DNA of 64,000 bases, from NCBI RefSeq assembly GCF_011759375.1, contig NZ_JAARML010000001.1, positions 2,170,001 to 2,234,000 of the forward strand, in the 5' to 3' direction. This document shows positions 17,625 through 26,067 of the stretch, one piece after another. The stretch is from Paraflavitalea devenefica (GTDB taxonomy: Bacteria > Bacteroidota > Bacteroidia > Chitinophagales > Chitinophagaceae). The notes beneath the pieces are model-generated. The model was not told the DNA's origin. It searched no databases and saw only the letters and a program-made list of their open reading frames with translations. The translations under genes were made by a program, and so were the position numbers. How positions within the stretch are numbered: the stretch's first letter is position 1; the number at the start of each line of letters is the position of its first letter.

Positions 17625-18569
17625 ATGAAAACGCTTAAAATAACCGGTCTGCTGTGTTTGTTGTGTGTGGTATTCTATTGTTGTCAGAAAGTTGAAGAGG
17701 GGTTCTTCAGCGATAAGATCTTCTACCGGGCTAATCCCTTTGTGGCCACTCAGGCTGGTGTTACCTATTCAAGACCCCTGGAGGTAGACGGTTCTACGCA
17801 ACCTATAAAAGTAAAATTGCTCTCGATCAGGAATAAAGCTACCGGCAAAGCTGCTGATGATCTCTTGAAAGAGCGGGAAGTACAGGTGTTTGCCGGTGAA
17901 TTAACGGCTGCCGATTCCACCATCGCTTTGTTGCAAAGCAAGATCACCAAAAAAATGGTAAAGCCTTTTAACGTCAATGAAATTGGCGGCCGGCTCGAAA
18001 TGTCGCAGGCTTCTGAATTTGTGGATATAGGTACTTATGAGATAGACATTGAAGTGTCCAACATGAAGGGCAGCAAAGTCATTAACAATGCCTGTGAGAT
18101 CCAGTTAGGTCCAAAGAAACACTATGAACTCATCGGGTCCAATGCTACTACCTCCGATGCGCCGCCTTTACCGGAGGGCGGATTTGTACAGGTGCCAGGC
18201 GGCGCACCTGTTACGTTTGAAAGAGTGCCCACCGGGCCCGATAAGATCATCATCATGTTCATAGACATGAACGGCGTGCCTTTTAACCCCAAAGCAGGGC
18301 AGGTGATCATACGCGGTGATCGTCCTCATTTTGCACCCATGGACCCGTTTTACCCGGAAGAAAAGACAGATACCGCACTCGTATTCCAATATCCCATCAC
18401 GCCATTCCCTTTCATACGTGGCGCGTTTAATGATTTCAATAACTATTACCGGATACCGGCTTCGGCCAATAGCCTGGGCAAGCATATCAATCCTACATTC
18501 CAGTTCCGGGTATATTCACGCGGCACCTGGATCATTAAAATAAAAATGCTCACGGCGGCTAAACTATAA
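17625..18569 (+). CDS. Surface lipoprotein of unknown function, possibly DUF5007-like
   Basis: A 314-residue lipoprotein with a short signal peptide and lipobox (CVVFYCC). The mature part is beta-rich and includes a repeated-strand region about KVIDG-type folds, a GGAPVTFERVPTGPDKIIIMFIDMNGVPFNPKAGQVIIRGDRP stretch, and an aromatic C-terminal part (FRVYSRGTWIIKIKM). I do not recognise catalytic motifs. Position directly behind SusD and the fasciclin lipoprotein suggests an accessory surface glycan-binding protein. The DUF5007 label is from memory of Bacteroidota families in this place and is tentative. Confidence 0.55.
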   Translation: MKTLKITGLLCLLCVVFYCCQKVEEGFFSDKIFYRANPFVATQAGVTYSRPLEVDGSTQPIKVKLLSIRNKATGKAADDLLKEREVQVFAGELTAADSTIALLQSKITKKMVKPFNVNEIGGRLEMSQASEFVDIGTYEIDIEVSNMKGSKVINNACEIQLGPKKHYELIGSNATTSDAPPLPEGGFVQVPGGAPVTFERVPTGPDKIIIMFIDMNGVPFNPKAGQVIIRGDRPHFAPMDPFYPEEKTDTALVFQYPITPFPFIRGAFNDFNNYYRIPASANSLGKHINPTFQFRVYSRGTWIIKIKMLTAAKL

Positions 18570-18612
18570 GCATTACTATCCAACCAATACCATTAACCTT
18601 AAAACTTGTCGT

Positions 18613-20793
18613 ATGAGAAAAATGCTATTAACAACCGTCTGTATGCTGTTTACTATTTGCCTGTTGGCGCAGAAGACTGTTTACATCCCCACGGAGTTCA
18701 GCTCCAGTCCGCTGAATACCTGGTCGTGGAGTAAATCCTACCAGTCGGCCAACTTTGTTGTCTTCTGGGGTAATATAGTAGGCACCAATCCGGCGAATTA
18801 TTCCGACCCTAACCTGCGCTTCAACCCGCAGTCCATCTGTGATACACTGGAAAAAATCTATGTAAAATTTGTTACACAGCTCCAGTTTTGTTCAGATGCA
18901 CCCACTAAGAACCTGGGGAAGTATAAGATCATCATCGTTATGAACGATACCTGGGGTAGTGGTGGGCCTGCAGGCTGGGCTTTTGGTGGTACCTACGGCA
19001 ATACCATTGGCGCCATGTGGGTACATCCCAATGCTGCGCGCGATGGAGCAGTTACCAGCCATGAGCTTACCCATGCGTTGCAGGGCATGATCAAAATACA
19101 GGAAAATACCGTGGGTGGCGGCTATACAGGCTGGGAACCTGCCGGCTTCTTCTGGGAGGCCCATGCTAATTACATGCGTACCCAAATGTATCCCCGCTTT
19201 GCGGGTGATGATTTCCCGCGGTGGTGGGGTACACAACATTTTCACCTGAGCTCTACCCGTCACCACTATGGAACCTTTAAATGGTTGTACCGTATCCAGG
19301 ATGTAGAGGGTATTACCATGGTGAACCGCCTGTGGAAAGAGTCGGTGGCCAATGAACATCCGGTGATCACTTACCGCCGCCTGAAAGGATGGAACCAGGC
19401 GCAGCTCAATGATTTCATGTATGACTATGCCAAACGGGAAGTGGCCTATGATTACACCAGTAATAACTTTGGCGCCATCATGCGGGCAGAGTACAATCGT
19501 ATAAAGACCCAGGAGCCGCATTACGTTTGGCGCAGGCATACCATCCTGAAGCAGATCAATGCTTCTACCGGGCGGTACATCGTACCCGACGCTTTTGCTC
19601 CGCAGGATTATGGATACAACATTATCCCCTTGCATACTACCTGCAGTAATCGCAATGTAACGGTGAAGTTTAAAGGACATACGGAAGTGAACAGCACCGC
19701 CGGCTGGCGTTATGGCTTTGTGGCATTGAACAGCAGCGGTACGGTGTCACGCTACAGTACCTTGAGTTCGGCCAATGAAAGCCAGGTGAGCTTCCAGATG
19801 AATGCCGGTGAAACAGAATTGTACTTTGTGGTGGTAGGAGCACCCACTACACATACCTCTTATGTATGGGAGCCCGGCTGGCCAAAGATCAAAAGATATC
19901 CGTATGAGTTGCGCATTGCCAATGCTGTTCCGGAAGGCTATCAATCCAATTTCCGGTCGGCTTACAAAACCAATGGGCATACCCATCCCAATGGCGGCGG
20001 CTGGGTGGCCAATTCCGTTACAATAGCCTCCACTGCTTATGTAGGACCCAATGCCATTGTACTGGGCTCTTCCAATATCTCCGGCAATGCGCGTATTGAA
20101 GGAACGGCCTGGGTGCAAAATGCCACTGTGCAGAACAATGTGATCATCCGCGACAATGCCAATGTATGGGGCGGTAACTATTCCGGTAGTACCGTCATCT
20201 CAGAAAATGCCATCATGAACAACTGTACGGTTTCCGGCACTGTGCAGGCAAAAGGCAATGCGATGGAATGGGGCGCCACTTTTGGTAATTCGGTAATCGT
20301 AGGCGGCGATGCAGAAATACCCAATTGCAGTACAAACGGGGTGTACCTGCAGGTGCCGCATGGCAACAATGGCCGTACCAATTGTGATGGAAGGCCGGCC
20401 AGCCATACCTCCAATGTGGATGTGAACAGTACCTATGCACAGTTTACCGACGCGCAGATGGCCTTTACAGGAACAGTTTCCTGTCCGGCAAGTGCCGCCG
20501 GCCTGCTCACTACCAATACAATGGCGCCTGGCAGGAAAGCTGATCTATTGGTATATCCCAATCCCATACAGTCGGCATTCACGGTCCAATTAGATGGATT
20601 TGAGGAAGATAAGGACGTGGTGGTGTATGTATACGACCTGTCGCTGGGCAGGGAACTATACCGCCGTCAACTGGATAACAAACGGATACTCAATTTACAT
20701 ATCGGTGACCTGAAACTGACTGCCGGCACCTATGTGCTGAAAGCAGTGAGCAACAGGCAGTCTATTGTCCGTAAATTACAGGTGGTAGACTAA
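18613..20793 (+). CDS. Putative secreted zinc metallopeptidase (DUF6055-like) with hexapeptide beta-helix and T9SS sorting domain
   Basis: A 726-residue secreted protein in three parts. After a signal peptide (ends CLLAQ), residues about 22-330 form a DUF6055-like domain with H150-E-L-T-H154 in TSHELTHALQG. E182 in GFFWEAHANYM lies 28 residues later, as in gluzincin peptidases, where the third zinc ligand is a downstream Glu. Residues about 455-590 are a run of hexapeptide-type repeats (AYVGPNAIVLGSSNISGNARIEGTAWVQNATVQ and following), which would fold as a left-handed beta helix. The C-terminus (YPNP motif, then strands ending KLQVVD) is a type A T9SS sorting domain, so it should be exported to the surface. 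The enzyme role is inferred from motifs; the substrate may be an arabinosylated glycoprotein, given its neighbours. Confidence 0.7.
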   Translation: MRKMLLTTVCMLFTICLLAQKTVYIPTEFSSSPLNTWSWSKSYQSANFVVFWGNIVGTNPANYSDPNLRFNPQSICDTLEKIYVKFVTQLQFCSDAPTKNLGKYKIIIVMNDTWGSGGPAGWAFGGTYGNTIGAMWVHPNAARDGAVTSHELTHALQGMIKIQENTVGGGYTGWEPAGFFWEAHANYMRTQMYPRFAGDDFPRWWGTQHFHLSSTRHHYGTFKWLYRIQDVEGITMVNRLWKESVANEHPVITYRRLKGWNQAQLNDFMYDYAKREVAYDYTSNNFGAIMRAEYNRIKTQEPHYVWRRHTILKQINASTGRYIVPDAFAPQDYGYNIIPLHTTCSNRNVTVKFKGHTEVNSTAGWRYGFVALNSSGTVSRYSTLSSANESQVSFQMNAGETELYFVVVGAPTTHTSYVWEPGWPKIKRYPYELRIANAVPEGYQSNFRSAYKTNGHTHPNGGGWVANSVTIASTAYVGPNAIVLGSSNISGNARIEGTAWVQNATVQNNVIIRDNANVWGGNYSGSTVISENAIMNNCTVSGTVQAKGNAMEWGATFGNSVIVGGDAEIPNCSTNGVYLQVPHGNNGRTNCDGRPASHTSNVDVNSTYAQFTDAQMAFTGTVSCPASAAGLLTTNTMAPGRKADLLVYPNPIQSAFTVQLDGFEEDKDVVVYVYDLSLGRELYRRQLDNKRILNLHIGDLKLTAGTYVLKAVSNRQSIVRKLQVVD

Positions 20794-20826
20794 AAATGCT
20801 ACGGCATAAACCGATATTATCATAAT

Positions 20827-20854
20827 AAAGACTGCCTGAAAAATGGCAGTCTTT
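20827..20854 (+). terminator. Terminator after the metallopeptidase gene
   Basis: Stem AAAGACTGCC (20827-20836) with GGCAGTCTTT (20845-20854), 10 bp and perfect, with an 8-nt A-rich loop. The stem ends in its own T-run (CTTTG). It separates the SusC-to-peptidase transcript from the two arabinofuranosidase genes, or acts as a partial attenuator. Confidence 0.8.
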
Positions 20855-20901
20855 GTCATTCATTAATTGTTAAATTGCCACTTATTAAGTTATTTATTTC
20901 C

Positions 20902-20931
20902 CCGCAGTGTCTCCCGCAGGGGACGCTGCGG
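20902..20931. repeat. Dispersed hairpin repeat, family 1, copy B (short form)
   Basis: Arms CCGCAGTGTC (20902-20911) and GACGCTGCGG (20922-20931) pair with one T-G wobble, enclosing CCC/GGG and a GCA loop. It ends 18 nt before the GH127 start codon, so it lies in the 5' untranslated leader. It is followed by ATTTTTAAG. Confidence 0.85.
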
Positions 20932-20949
20932 ATTTTTAAGCATTTCATT

Positions 20950-23355
20950 ATGATGTTTGTATCAATCAAAAGAAAAGTAGTGATATGTGCCGCCGTAGTG
21001 GCGGGTGCATTACCGGTTTGTGCACAACATTCCGATTATCCCATTCAGCCTGTTGATTTTACCCATGTGCACCTGACCGATCATTTCTGGGCGCCCAAGA
21101 TACAGGTGAATGCAGATGTGACCATTCCCTATACCCTTAGCCAGTGCCAGCGTACCGGGCGCGTTGATAATTTCCTGAAGGCTGCGGGAAAAATGCCGCC
21201 CAACAAATACACAGAGTACCCGTTTGATGATACGGATATCTACAAGACTATTGAAGGGGCTTCCTATGGATTGCAGGTACAAAAGAATCCCAAACTGGAA
21301 TTATACCTCGATACACTCATACAGATCATTGCTGATGCACAGGAGCCGGATGGCTACCTATATACTTTCCGTACTATGAAAGCGGCCAAACCGCATGACT
21401 GGTTAGGATCAAAGCGCTGGGAAAAAGAAGAAGACCTCAGCCATGAACTGTATAACTCCGGCCACCTCTTTGAAGCAGCCGTGGCACATTACCAGGCTAC
21501 CGGTAAAAAGAACCTCCTCAACATTGCCACCAAAAATGCCGATCTGCTGGTAAAGGATTTTGGTTATGGTAAAGAAGAAAAGTCACCCGGCCACCAGGTA
21601 GTGGAAATAGGATTGGCCAAACTGTACCGGGTTACCGGCGAGAAAAAATACCTCGACCTGGCCAAGTTCTTCCTGGACATTCGCGGACCAAAGGGTTCAG
21701 AATACAGCCAGTCGAATAAAAAAGTGGTAGATCAGTCAGCAGCAGTAGGCCATGCCGTGCGTGCTACCTACATGTATACAGGTATGGCCGATATTGCGGC
21801 CCTTACAGGCAATGAAGCCTACCTCAAAGCCATTGATGCTATCTGGCATGATGTAGTGGAAAGGAAACTGTACATTACCGGTGGTATCGGTGCTACCGGC
21901 GCCGGTGAAGCTTTCGGTGCGCCGTACCAGTTGCCCAACATGTCGGCTTATGCAGAGACCTGCGCTGCCATTGCCAATGTATATTGGAACAGTCGTATGT
22001 TCTTATTGCATGGCGATGCCAAATACGTAGATGTATTGGAGCGTATCCTGTACAATGGATTACTATCCGGTGTTTCCTTAAGTGGTGACCGTTTCTTTTA
22101 TCCCAATCCGCTGGCCTCTATGGGACAGCACCAGCGCAGCGCCTGGTTTGGTTGTGCCTGCTGTATTTCCAACATGGCGCGTTTTCTGCCTTCCATGCCA
22201 GGGTACATGTATGCACAGAATAAGAACAACCTCTATGTAAATCTTTTTGCCGGCGGCACTGCCAGCATCACCTTGCCGGCTGGTAAAATAAACCTGGAGC
22301 AACAAACAGAATATCCCTGGGAAGGGAAAGTGAAGATTGTAGTGAGCCCCGTAAAGACAACGGCTTTCGCCTTGCAGGTACGGGTGCCCGGTTGGTCTAA
22401 GCAGGAGTTGGTACCTGGTGATCTGTACTATGCGGCTGATAAAAGAGAAAAACCACTGGCCATCACCCTCAATGGAAAGCCGGTGAAATATGAAATGGTA
22501 AAAGGTTATGCCGTCATTAACCGTTCCTGGAAGAAGGGCGATGTAATCGCTTTTGAATTACCGATGGAGATCCAGAAAGTGTATGCCAAAGAAACGGTGA
22601 AAGACGATAAGAGCCGTTTTGCTTTGCAGCGTGGCCCCCTCATCTATTGCCTGGAAGGGCCCGACAATAAAGACAGTGCTGTTCAAAACATTGTAGTAGA
22701 TAAATCAGCCGCTATACAGGCTGTAAATAAACCCAGCCTGCTGAATGGCGTGACGGTATTGGAAATGAAAGGTTCGTCCACCAAAAGAAAACTGAACAGT
22801 GATGACCTGATAAAGTCTGAGCAAACAGTAACTGCCATTCCTTACTATAGCTGGGCCAACCGCGGCCCCGGTGAAATGGTGGTATGGATACCGTATGAAG
22901 CATCAGCCGCCAAGCCAAAGCCGGCGCCTACCATTGCTACGAAAAGCAAGGCCACTGCCTCCCTTCAGAATACACGCATGTACAAGGCGCTGAGTGATCA
23001 GTATGATCCGGAAAATTCCCAGGACCACAATGCGCCTTACCTGCATTGGTGGCCAAAGAAAAATACACTGGAATGGGTGCAGTATGATTTTGATCAGGAG
23101 TATACTATATCACAATCACAGGTCTATTGGTTCGATGATGGTCCCTGGGGCGGTTGCCGCATCCCTGCCTCCTGGAAACTCTATTATAAGAAAGGCAATG
23201 ACTGGGTGCCGGTACAGCCGGTTGGTCAATATGAAATTGCCAAAGACAAATACAACCTGGTAAAATTTGAACCGGTAACCACCACTGCCCTGAAAATGGA
23301 GGTACAACTACCGGCAGAACACGCTACCGGCATTCATGAGTGGATTGTGAAATAA
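20950..23355 (+). CDS. GH127 beta-L-arabinofuranosidase
   Basis: An 801-residue secreted glycosidase releasing beta-linked L-arabinofuranose, as found on hydroxyproline-rich plant glycoproteins and some arabinans. It has a signal peptide (ends LPVCAQ), an alpha/alpha-barrel domain and beta domains. The family's cysteine chemistry is intact. The general acid is probably E320 (GIGATGAGEAFG). The zinc ligands are E336 and C338 (AYAETCAA) and the pair C404/C405 (WFGCACCISN), with one of these Cys as nucleophile by comparison with Bifidobacterium HypBA1. Residues about 660-801 look like a discoidin/F5-8C-type carbohydrate-binding module (ATASLQNTRMYKALSD then WPKKNTLEWVQYDFD). Start: ATG at 20950 (a second ATG follows at once); any further upstream start would run through the hairpin repeat. 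GH51 lies just behind. Confidence 0.88.
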   Translation: MMFVSIKRKVVICAAVVAGALPVCAQHSDYPIQPVDFTHVHLTDHFWAPKIQVNADVTIPYTLSQCQRTGRVDNFLKAAGKMPPNKYTEYPFDDTDIYKTIEGASYGLQVQKNPKLELYLDTLIQIIADAQEPDGYLYTFRTMKAAKPHDWLGSKRWEKEEDLSHELYNSGHLFEAAVAHYQATGKKNLLNIATKNADLLVKDFGYGKEEKSPGHQVVEIGLAKLYRVTGEKKYLDLAKFFLDIRGPKGSEYSQSNKKVVDQSAAVGHAVRATYMYTGMADIAALTGNEAYLKAIDAIWHDVVERKLYITGGIGATGAGEAFGAPYQLPNMSAYAETCAAIANVYWNSRMFLLHGDAKYVDVLERILYNGLLSGVSLSGDRFFYPNPLASMGQHQRSAWFGCACCISNMARFLPSMPGYMYAQNKNNLYVNLFAGGTASITLPAGKINLEQQTEYPWEGKVKIVVSPVKTTAFALQVRVPGWSKQELVPGDLYYAADKREKPLAITLNGKPVKYEMVKGYAVINRSWKKGDVIAFELPMEIQKVYAKETVKDDKSRFALQRGPLIYCLEGPDNKDSAVQNIVVDKSAAIQAVNKPSLLNGVTVLEMKGSSTKRKLNSDDLIKSEQTVTAIPYYSWANRGPGEMVVWIPYEASAAKPKPAPTIATKSKATASLQNTRMYKALSDQYDPENSQDHNAPYLHWWPKKNTLEWVQYDFDQEYTISQSQVYWFDDGPWGGCRIPASWKLYYKKGNDWVPVQPVGQYEIAKDKYNLVKFEPVTTTALKMEVQLPAEHATGIHEWIVK

Positions 23356-23371
23356 ACCTACTTAAACTTCT

Positions 23372-23420
23372 CCGCAGTGTCTCTCCCGCAAAGCCTTGTG
23401 GGTAGCGGGAGGACGCTGCG
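23372..23420. repeat. Dispersed hairpin repeat, family 1, copy C (long form)
   Basis: Outer arms CCGCAGTGTC and GACGCTGCG frame an inner stem CTCCCGC (23383-23389) with GCGGGAG (23405-23411) and a loop containing AAAGCCTTGTGG. It lies between the GH127 stop (23355) and the GH51 ATG (23438), ending 17 nt before that start. Confidence 0.85.
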
Positions 23421-23437
23421 ACAAACCTGGTGTTCAC

Positions 23438-26065
23438 ATGCAAACAAAACTATTCATCTTTAATTTTCTCCGCAGATGTCTCTCGTGCAAAGCCTTGTGG
23501 ATGGCAGGAGGACTCTGCGGTATTAGTATCGCTGCACACAGCCAGCGCCAGGCCGTCATCAACATTGATGCGGCAAAACCCGGCGCCCCCATCGCTTCCA
23601 CCCTGCATGGTATCTTCTTTGAAGAGATCAGCCATGGTGGTGAAGGCGGCCTGTATGGCGAGCTCATCCAGAACCGTGGCTTTGAAGAAAGCCGGCTGCC
23701 GGCAGGCACTAAGGTCGAAAACGGATGGTTGATTCCCACGGCCCGTACACCACATTTCATGTTGCAACCACGCGTAAGTGACTGGAGAATGCGCTGGCCA
23801 CTCACCAGCCAATGGCCTGCCTGGTCACTGGAAGTGGGAGAGAAGAGTGATATCAAACTACAGCTTACACAGGACAAGCCTTTGAATGAGGCCACGCCCA
23901 ATTCCATGCAGGTAGATATCCAGGCATTGGATGCCGGTGGAAAAAATAACCTGGTGAATGAAGGCTTCTGGGGCATCCGGACCAACAGCGGGGAGTTGTA
24001 CAACCTGTCATTCTATGCCCGTACAGATGATCGTTATAAAGGTCAGTTAACGGTATCACTCCAATCACAGGACGGGAAGGTATTGGCAAAACAGGTCTTC
24101 CCCAATGTAAAAGGAGTTGGGTGGAAAAAATACACCAGTACCCTGAAGCCGGTAACCACCGACCTGAAAGCGAAGCTGGTCTTCTCCTTTGGCAGTACGG
24201 GTACCATATGGCTCGACTTCGTATCCCTGTTCCCGCAACAAACTTTTAAGAACCGCTCCAACGGTATGCGCAAAGACCTGGCGCAATACCTCGCCAATCT
24301 CAAGCCTGCTTTCGTACGCTGGCCCGGTGGTTGTTTTGTGGAAGGTATTAATATTGAAAATGCGGCCAACTGGAAACGCACACTGGGTCCCGTAGAAAAA
24401 AGGCCCGGCACCTATAGTGTATGGGGCTACTGGAGCAGTGATGGATTTGGTTACCATGAATACCTGCAGTTCTGTGAAGACCTGGGCGCTGATGCCTTGT
24501 ATGTATTCAATGCCGGCGTGTCTTGCGAATACCGCAGCGGCACTTTTATTCCCGATGATTCCCTGCAGCCGGTGGTAGATGATGTGCTCGATGCCATTGA
24601 ATATGCCATCGGGCCGGTAAGTTCCAAATGGGGTAAAGTGCGGGTAGCCAATGGCCACCCAAAACCTTTTCCGCTTAAATATGTGGAAATAGGCAATGAG
24701 CAGCATGGGCCGCGTTATGCAAAGCGGTACAATGTTTTTTATGATGCCATCAAAAAGAAATACCCGCAGCTCATTCTCATGGCCAGCATGGGCATTGGTG
24801 ATATCAATAAACGTACGCTGGACAGTATGCAAAAAGTAGACATGGCCGATGAGCATGCTTATAAATCAGCCTACTGGTCATTCAACAACTTTGATCACTT
24901 TGATAAATACAAACGGGGCGACTGGGATGTATATGTAGGGGAATATGCTACCAATGCCGGCGTGGGCAGTGGTAACATGCTGGCCGCACTCAACGATGCA
25001 GTGTACATCATGGGCATGGAGCGCAATGGCGACCTGGTGAAGATGTCGAGCTATGCGCCTTTGTTTGAGAATGTCAATACACAGCACTGGCCGGTAAACC
25101 TCATTAACTTCGATGCGGGCCGCAGCTTTGGACGCATATCTTACTATGCCATCAAAATGATGAATGACCACCGGGCCGATCAGAATGTGCAGACAGCCGT
25201 TACGCTTCCACCTCCGGCGAGCCCTGCCCCGCAGTTCACCGGTGGCATTGGACTGGCCACCTGGGATACGCAAACGGAGTACAGGGATATTGAAGTAGTG
25301 AAAGATGGCAAGACTTTATACAAAAGTGATTTCATCAACAGGCCGGAAGAATGGCAGGCCATACGTGGTAAATGGGTGGTGAAAGACAGTGCCCTGGCGC
25401 AAACCGCACAGGGAGCGCAGCGGCTGAACATCCTTGCCGGTAAAACATTCGATACCTATACACTCAAACTGAAAGCGCGCAAGACAGGTGGTACCAATGC
25501 CTTTATTGTTCCCTTTGCCGTGAAAGACGGCGCCCGGCAAATGCGGGTACACATTGGCTCTTATGTAAACCTCAATTCGGTAGTGGAGCTGGTAGCGGAT
25601 AGTTTTTCTGTGGCCAATATGATGCCGCAGAAGCGATTGCCCGAACCTATTCAAACAGGCCGCTGGTATGATATTACCATTGAAGTAGGAAATGACCAGG
25701 TAGATTGTTACCTCGATGGCAAATTGCTCTTCAATTACCGCGAGCCCAATAAATTCTTCAGCATTGCCGGCCGGGATAAGGAAACAGGAGATATTATTAT
25801 CAAGCTGGTGAATGGCGCTGAAACGCCCTACACAACTACCATCAACCTGGAAGGCGTAACAAACGTATCCCCTTCAGCACAATTGATCACGCTGCAGGCT
25901 GATTATCCGGAGGCAGAGAACTCACTGGACCAGCCGCAAAAATATATCCCGGTAAGCACCATACTCACCGGGATAAAACCTTCTTTTGAAACGACGGTAA
26001 AGCCCTACTCTATTTCCATACTGCGTGTGAAGGACACGGGCTGGAAGAAGCAGGCGCACCGCTGA
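23438..26065 (+). CDS. GH51 alpha-L-arabinofuranosidase with LamG-like insert
   Basis: An 875-residue secreted enzyme removing alpha-L-arabinofuranosyl groups. It opens with the GH51 hallmark APIASTLHGIFFEEISHGGEGGLYGELIQNRGFEE, followed by a carbohydrate-binding-like beta domain. The catalytic barrel follows, with acid/base E421 (YVEIGNEQHGPRY) and nucleophile E502 (VYVGEYATNAG). Residues about 590-765 are a concanavalin/LamG-like jelly roll inserted into the C-terminal beta domain, which resumes to the end. The signal region is odd. MQTKLFIFNF is followed by an 18-residue stretch with RR and three Cys before ISIAAHSQ, and this stretch is encoded by a family-1 hairpin repeat (23470-23520). 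The ATG at 23438 is chosen because it starts the hydrophobic leader; ATG 23501, inside the repeat, is a weaker alternative. It ends 2 bp from the convergent permease gene. Confidence 0.9.
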   Translation: MQTKLFIFNFLRRCLSCKALWMAGGLCGISIAAHSQRQAVINIDAAKPGAPIASTLHGIFFEEISHGGEGGLYGELIQNRGFEESRLPAGTKVENGWLIPTARTPHFMLQPRVSDWRMRWPLTSQWPAWSLEVGEKSDIKLQLTQDKPLNEATPNSMQVDIQALDAGGKNNLVNEGFWGIRTNSGELYNLSFYARTDDRYKGQLTVSLQSQDGKVLAKQVFPNVKGVGWKKYTSTLKPVTTDLKAKLVFSFGSTGTIWLDFVSLFPQQTFKNRSNGMRKDLAQYLANLKPAFVRWPGGCFVEGINIENAANWKRTLGPVEKRPGTYSVWGYWSSDGFGYHEYLQFCEDLGADALYVFNAGVSCEYRSGTFIPDDSLQPVVDDVLDAIEYAIGPVSSKWGKVRVANGHPKPFPLKYVEIGNEQHGPRYAKRYNVFYDAIKKKYPQLILMASMGIGDINKRTLDSMQKVDMADEHAYKSAYWSFNNFDHFDKYKRGDWDVYVGEYATNAGVGSGNMLAALNDAVYIMGMERNGDLVKMSSYAPLFENVNTQHWPVNLINFDAGRSFGRISYYAIKMMNDHRADQNVQTAVTLPPPASPAPQFTGGIGLATWDTQTEYRDIEVVKDGKTLYKSDFINRPEEWQAIRGKWVVKDSALAQTAQGAQRLNILAGKTFDTYTLKLKARKTGGTNAFIVPFAVKDGARQMRVHIGSYVNLNSVVELVADSFSVANMMPQKRLPEPIQTGRWYDITIEVGNDQVDCYLDGKLLFNYREPNKFFSIAGRDKETGDIIIKLVNGAETPYTTTINLEGVTNVSPSAQLITLQADYPEAENSLDQPQKYIPVSTILTGIKPSFETTVKPYSISILRVKDTGWKKQAHR
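23470..23520. repeat. Dispersed hairpin repeat, family 1, copy D, inside the GH51 signal-peptide code
   Basis: 51 nt starting CCGCAGATGTC and ending GACTCTGCGG, with the same AAAGCCTTGTGG core as copy C. Its length is a multiple of three, so the GH51 frame is kept. Joining the flanks gives the codons ctt-att-agt, which would encode NFLISIAAHSQ and a compact standard signal peptide. Confidence 0.8.
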
Positions 26066-26067
26066 AG

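Noticed and set aside
23434..24003. 189-codon open frame on the minus strand opposite the GH51 gene
   Set aside because: It overlaps the conserved GH51 code in another frame and lacks any recognisable domain.
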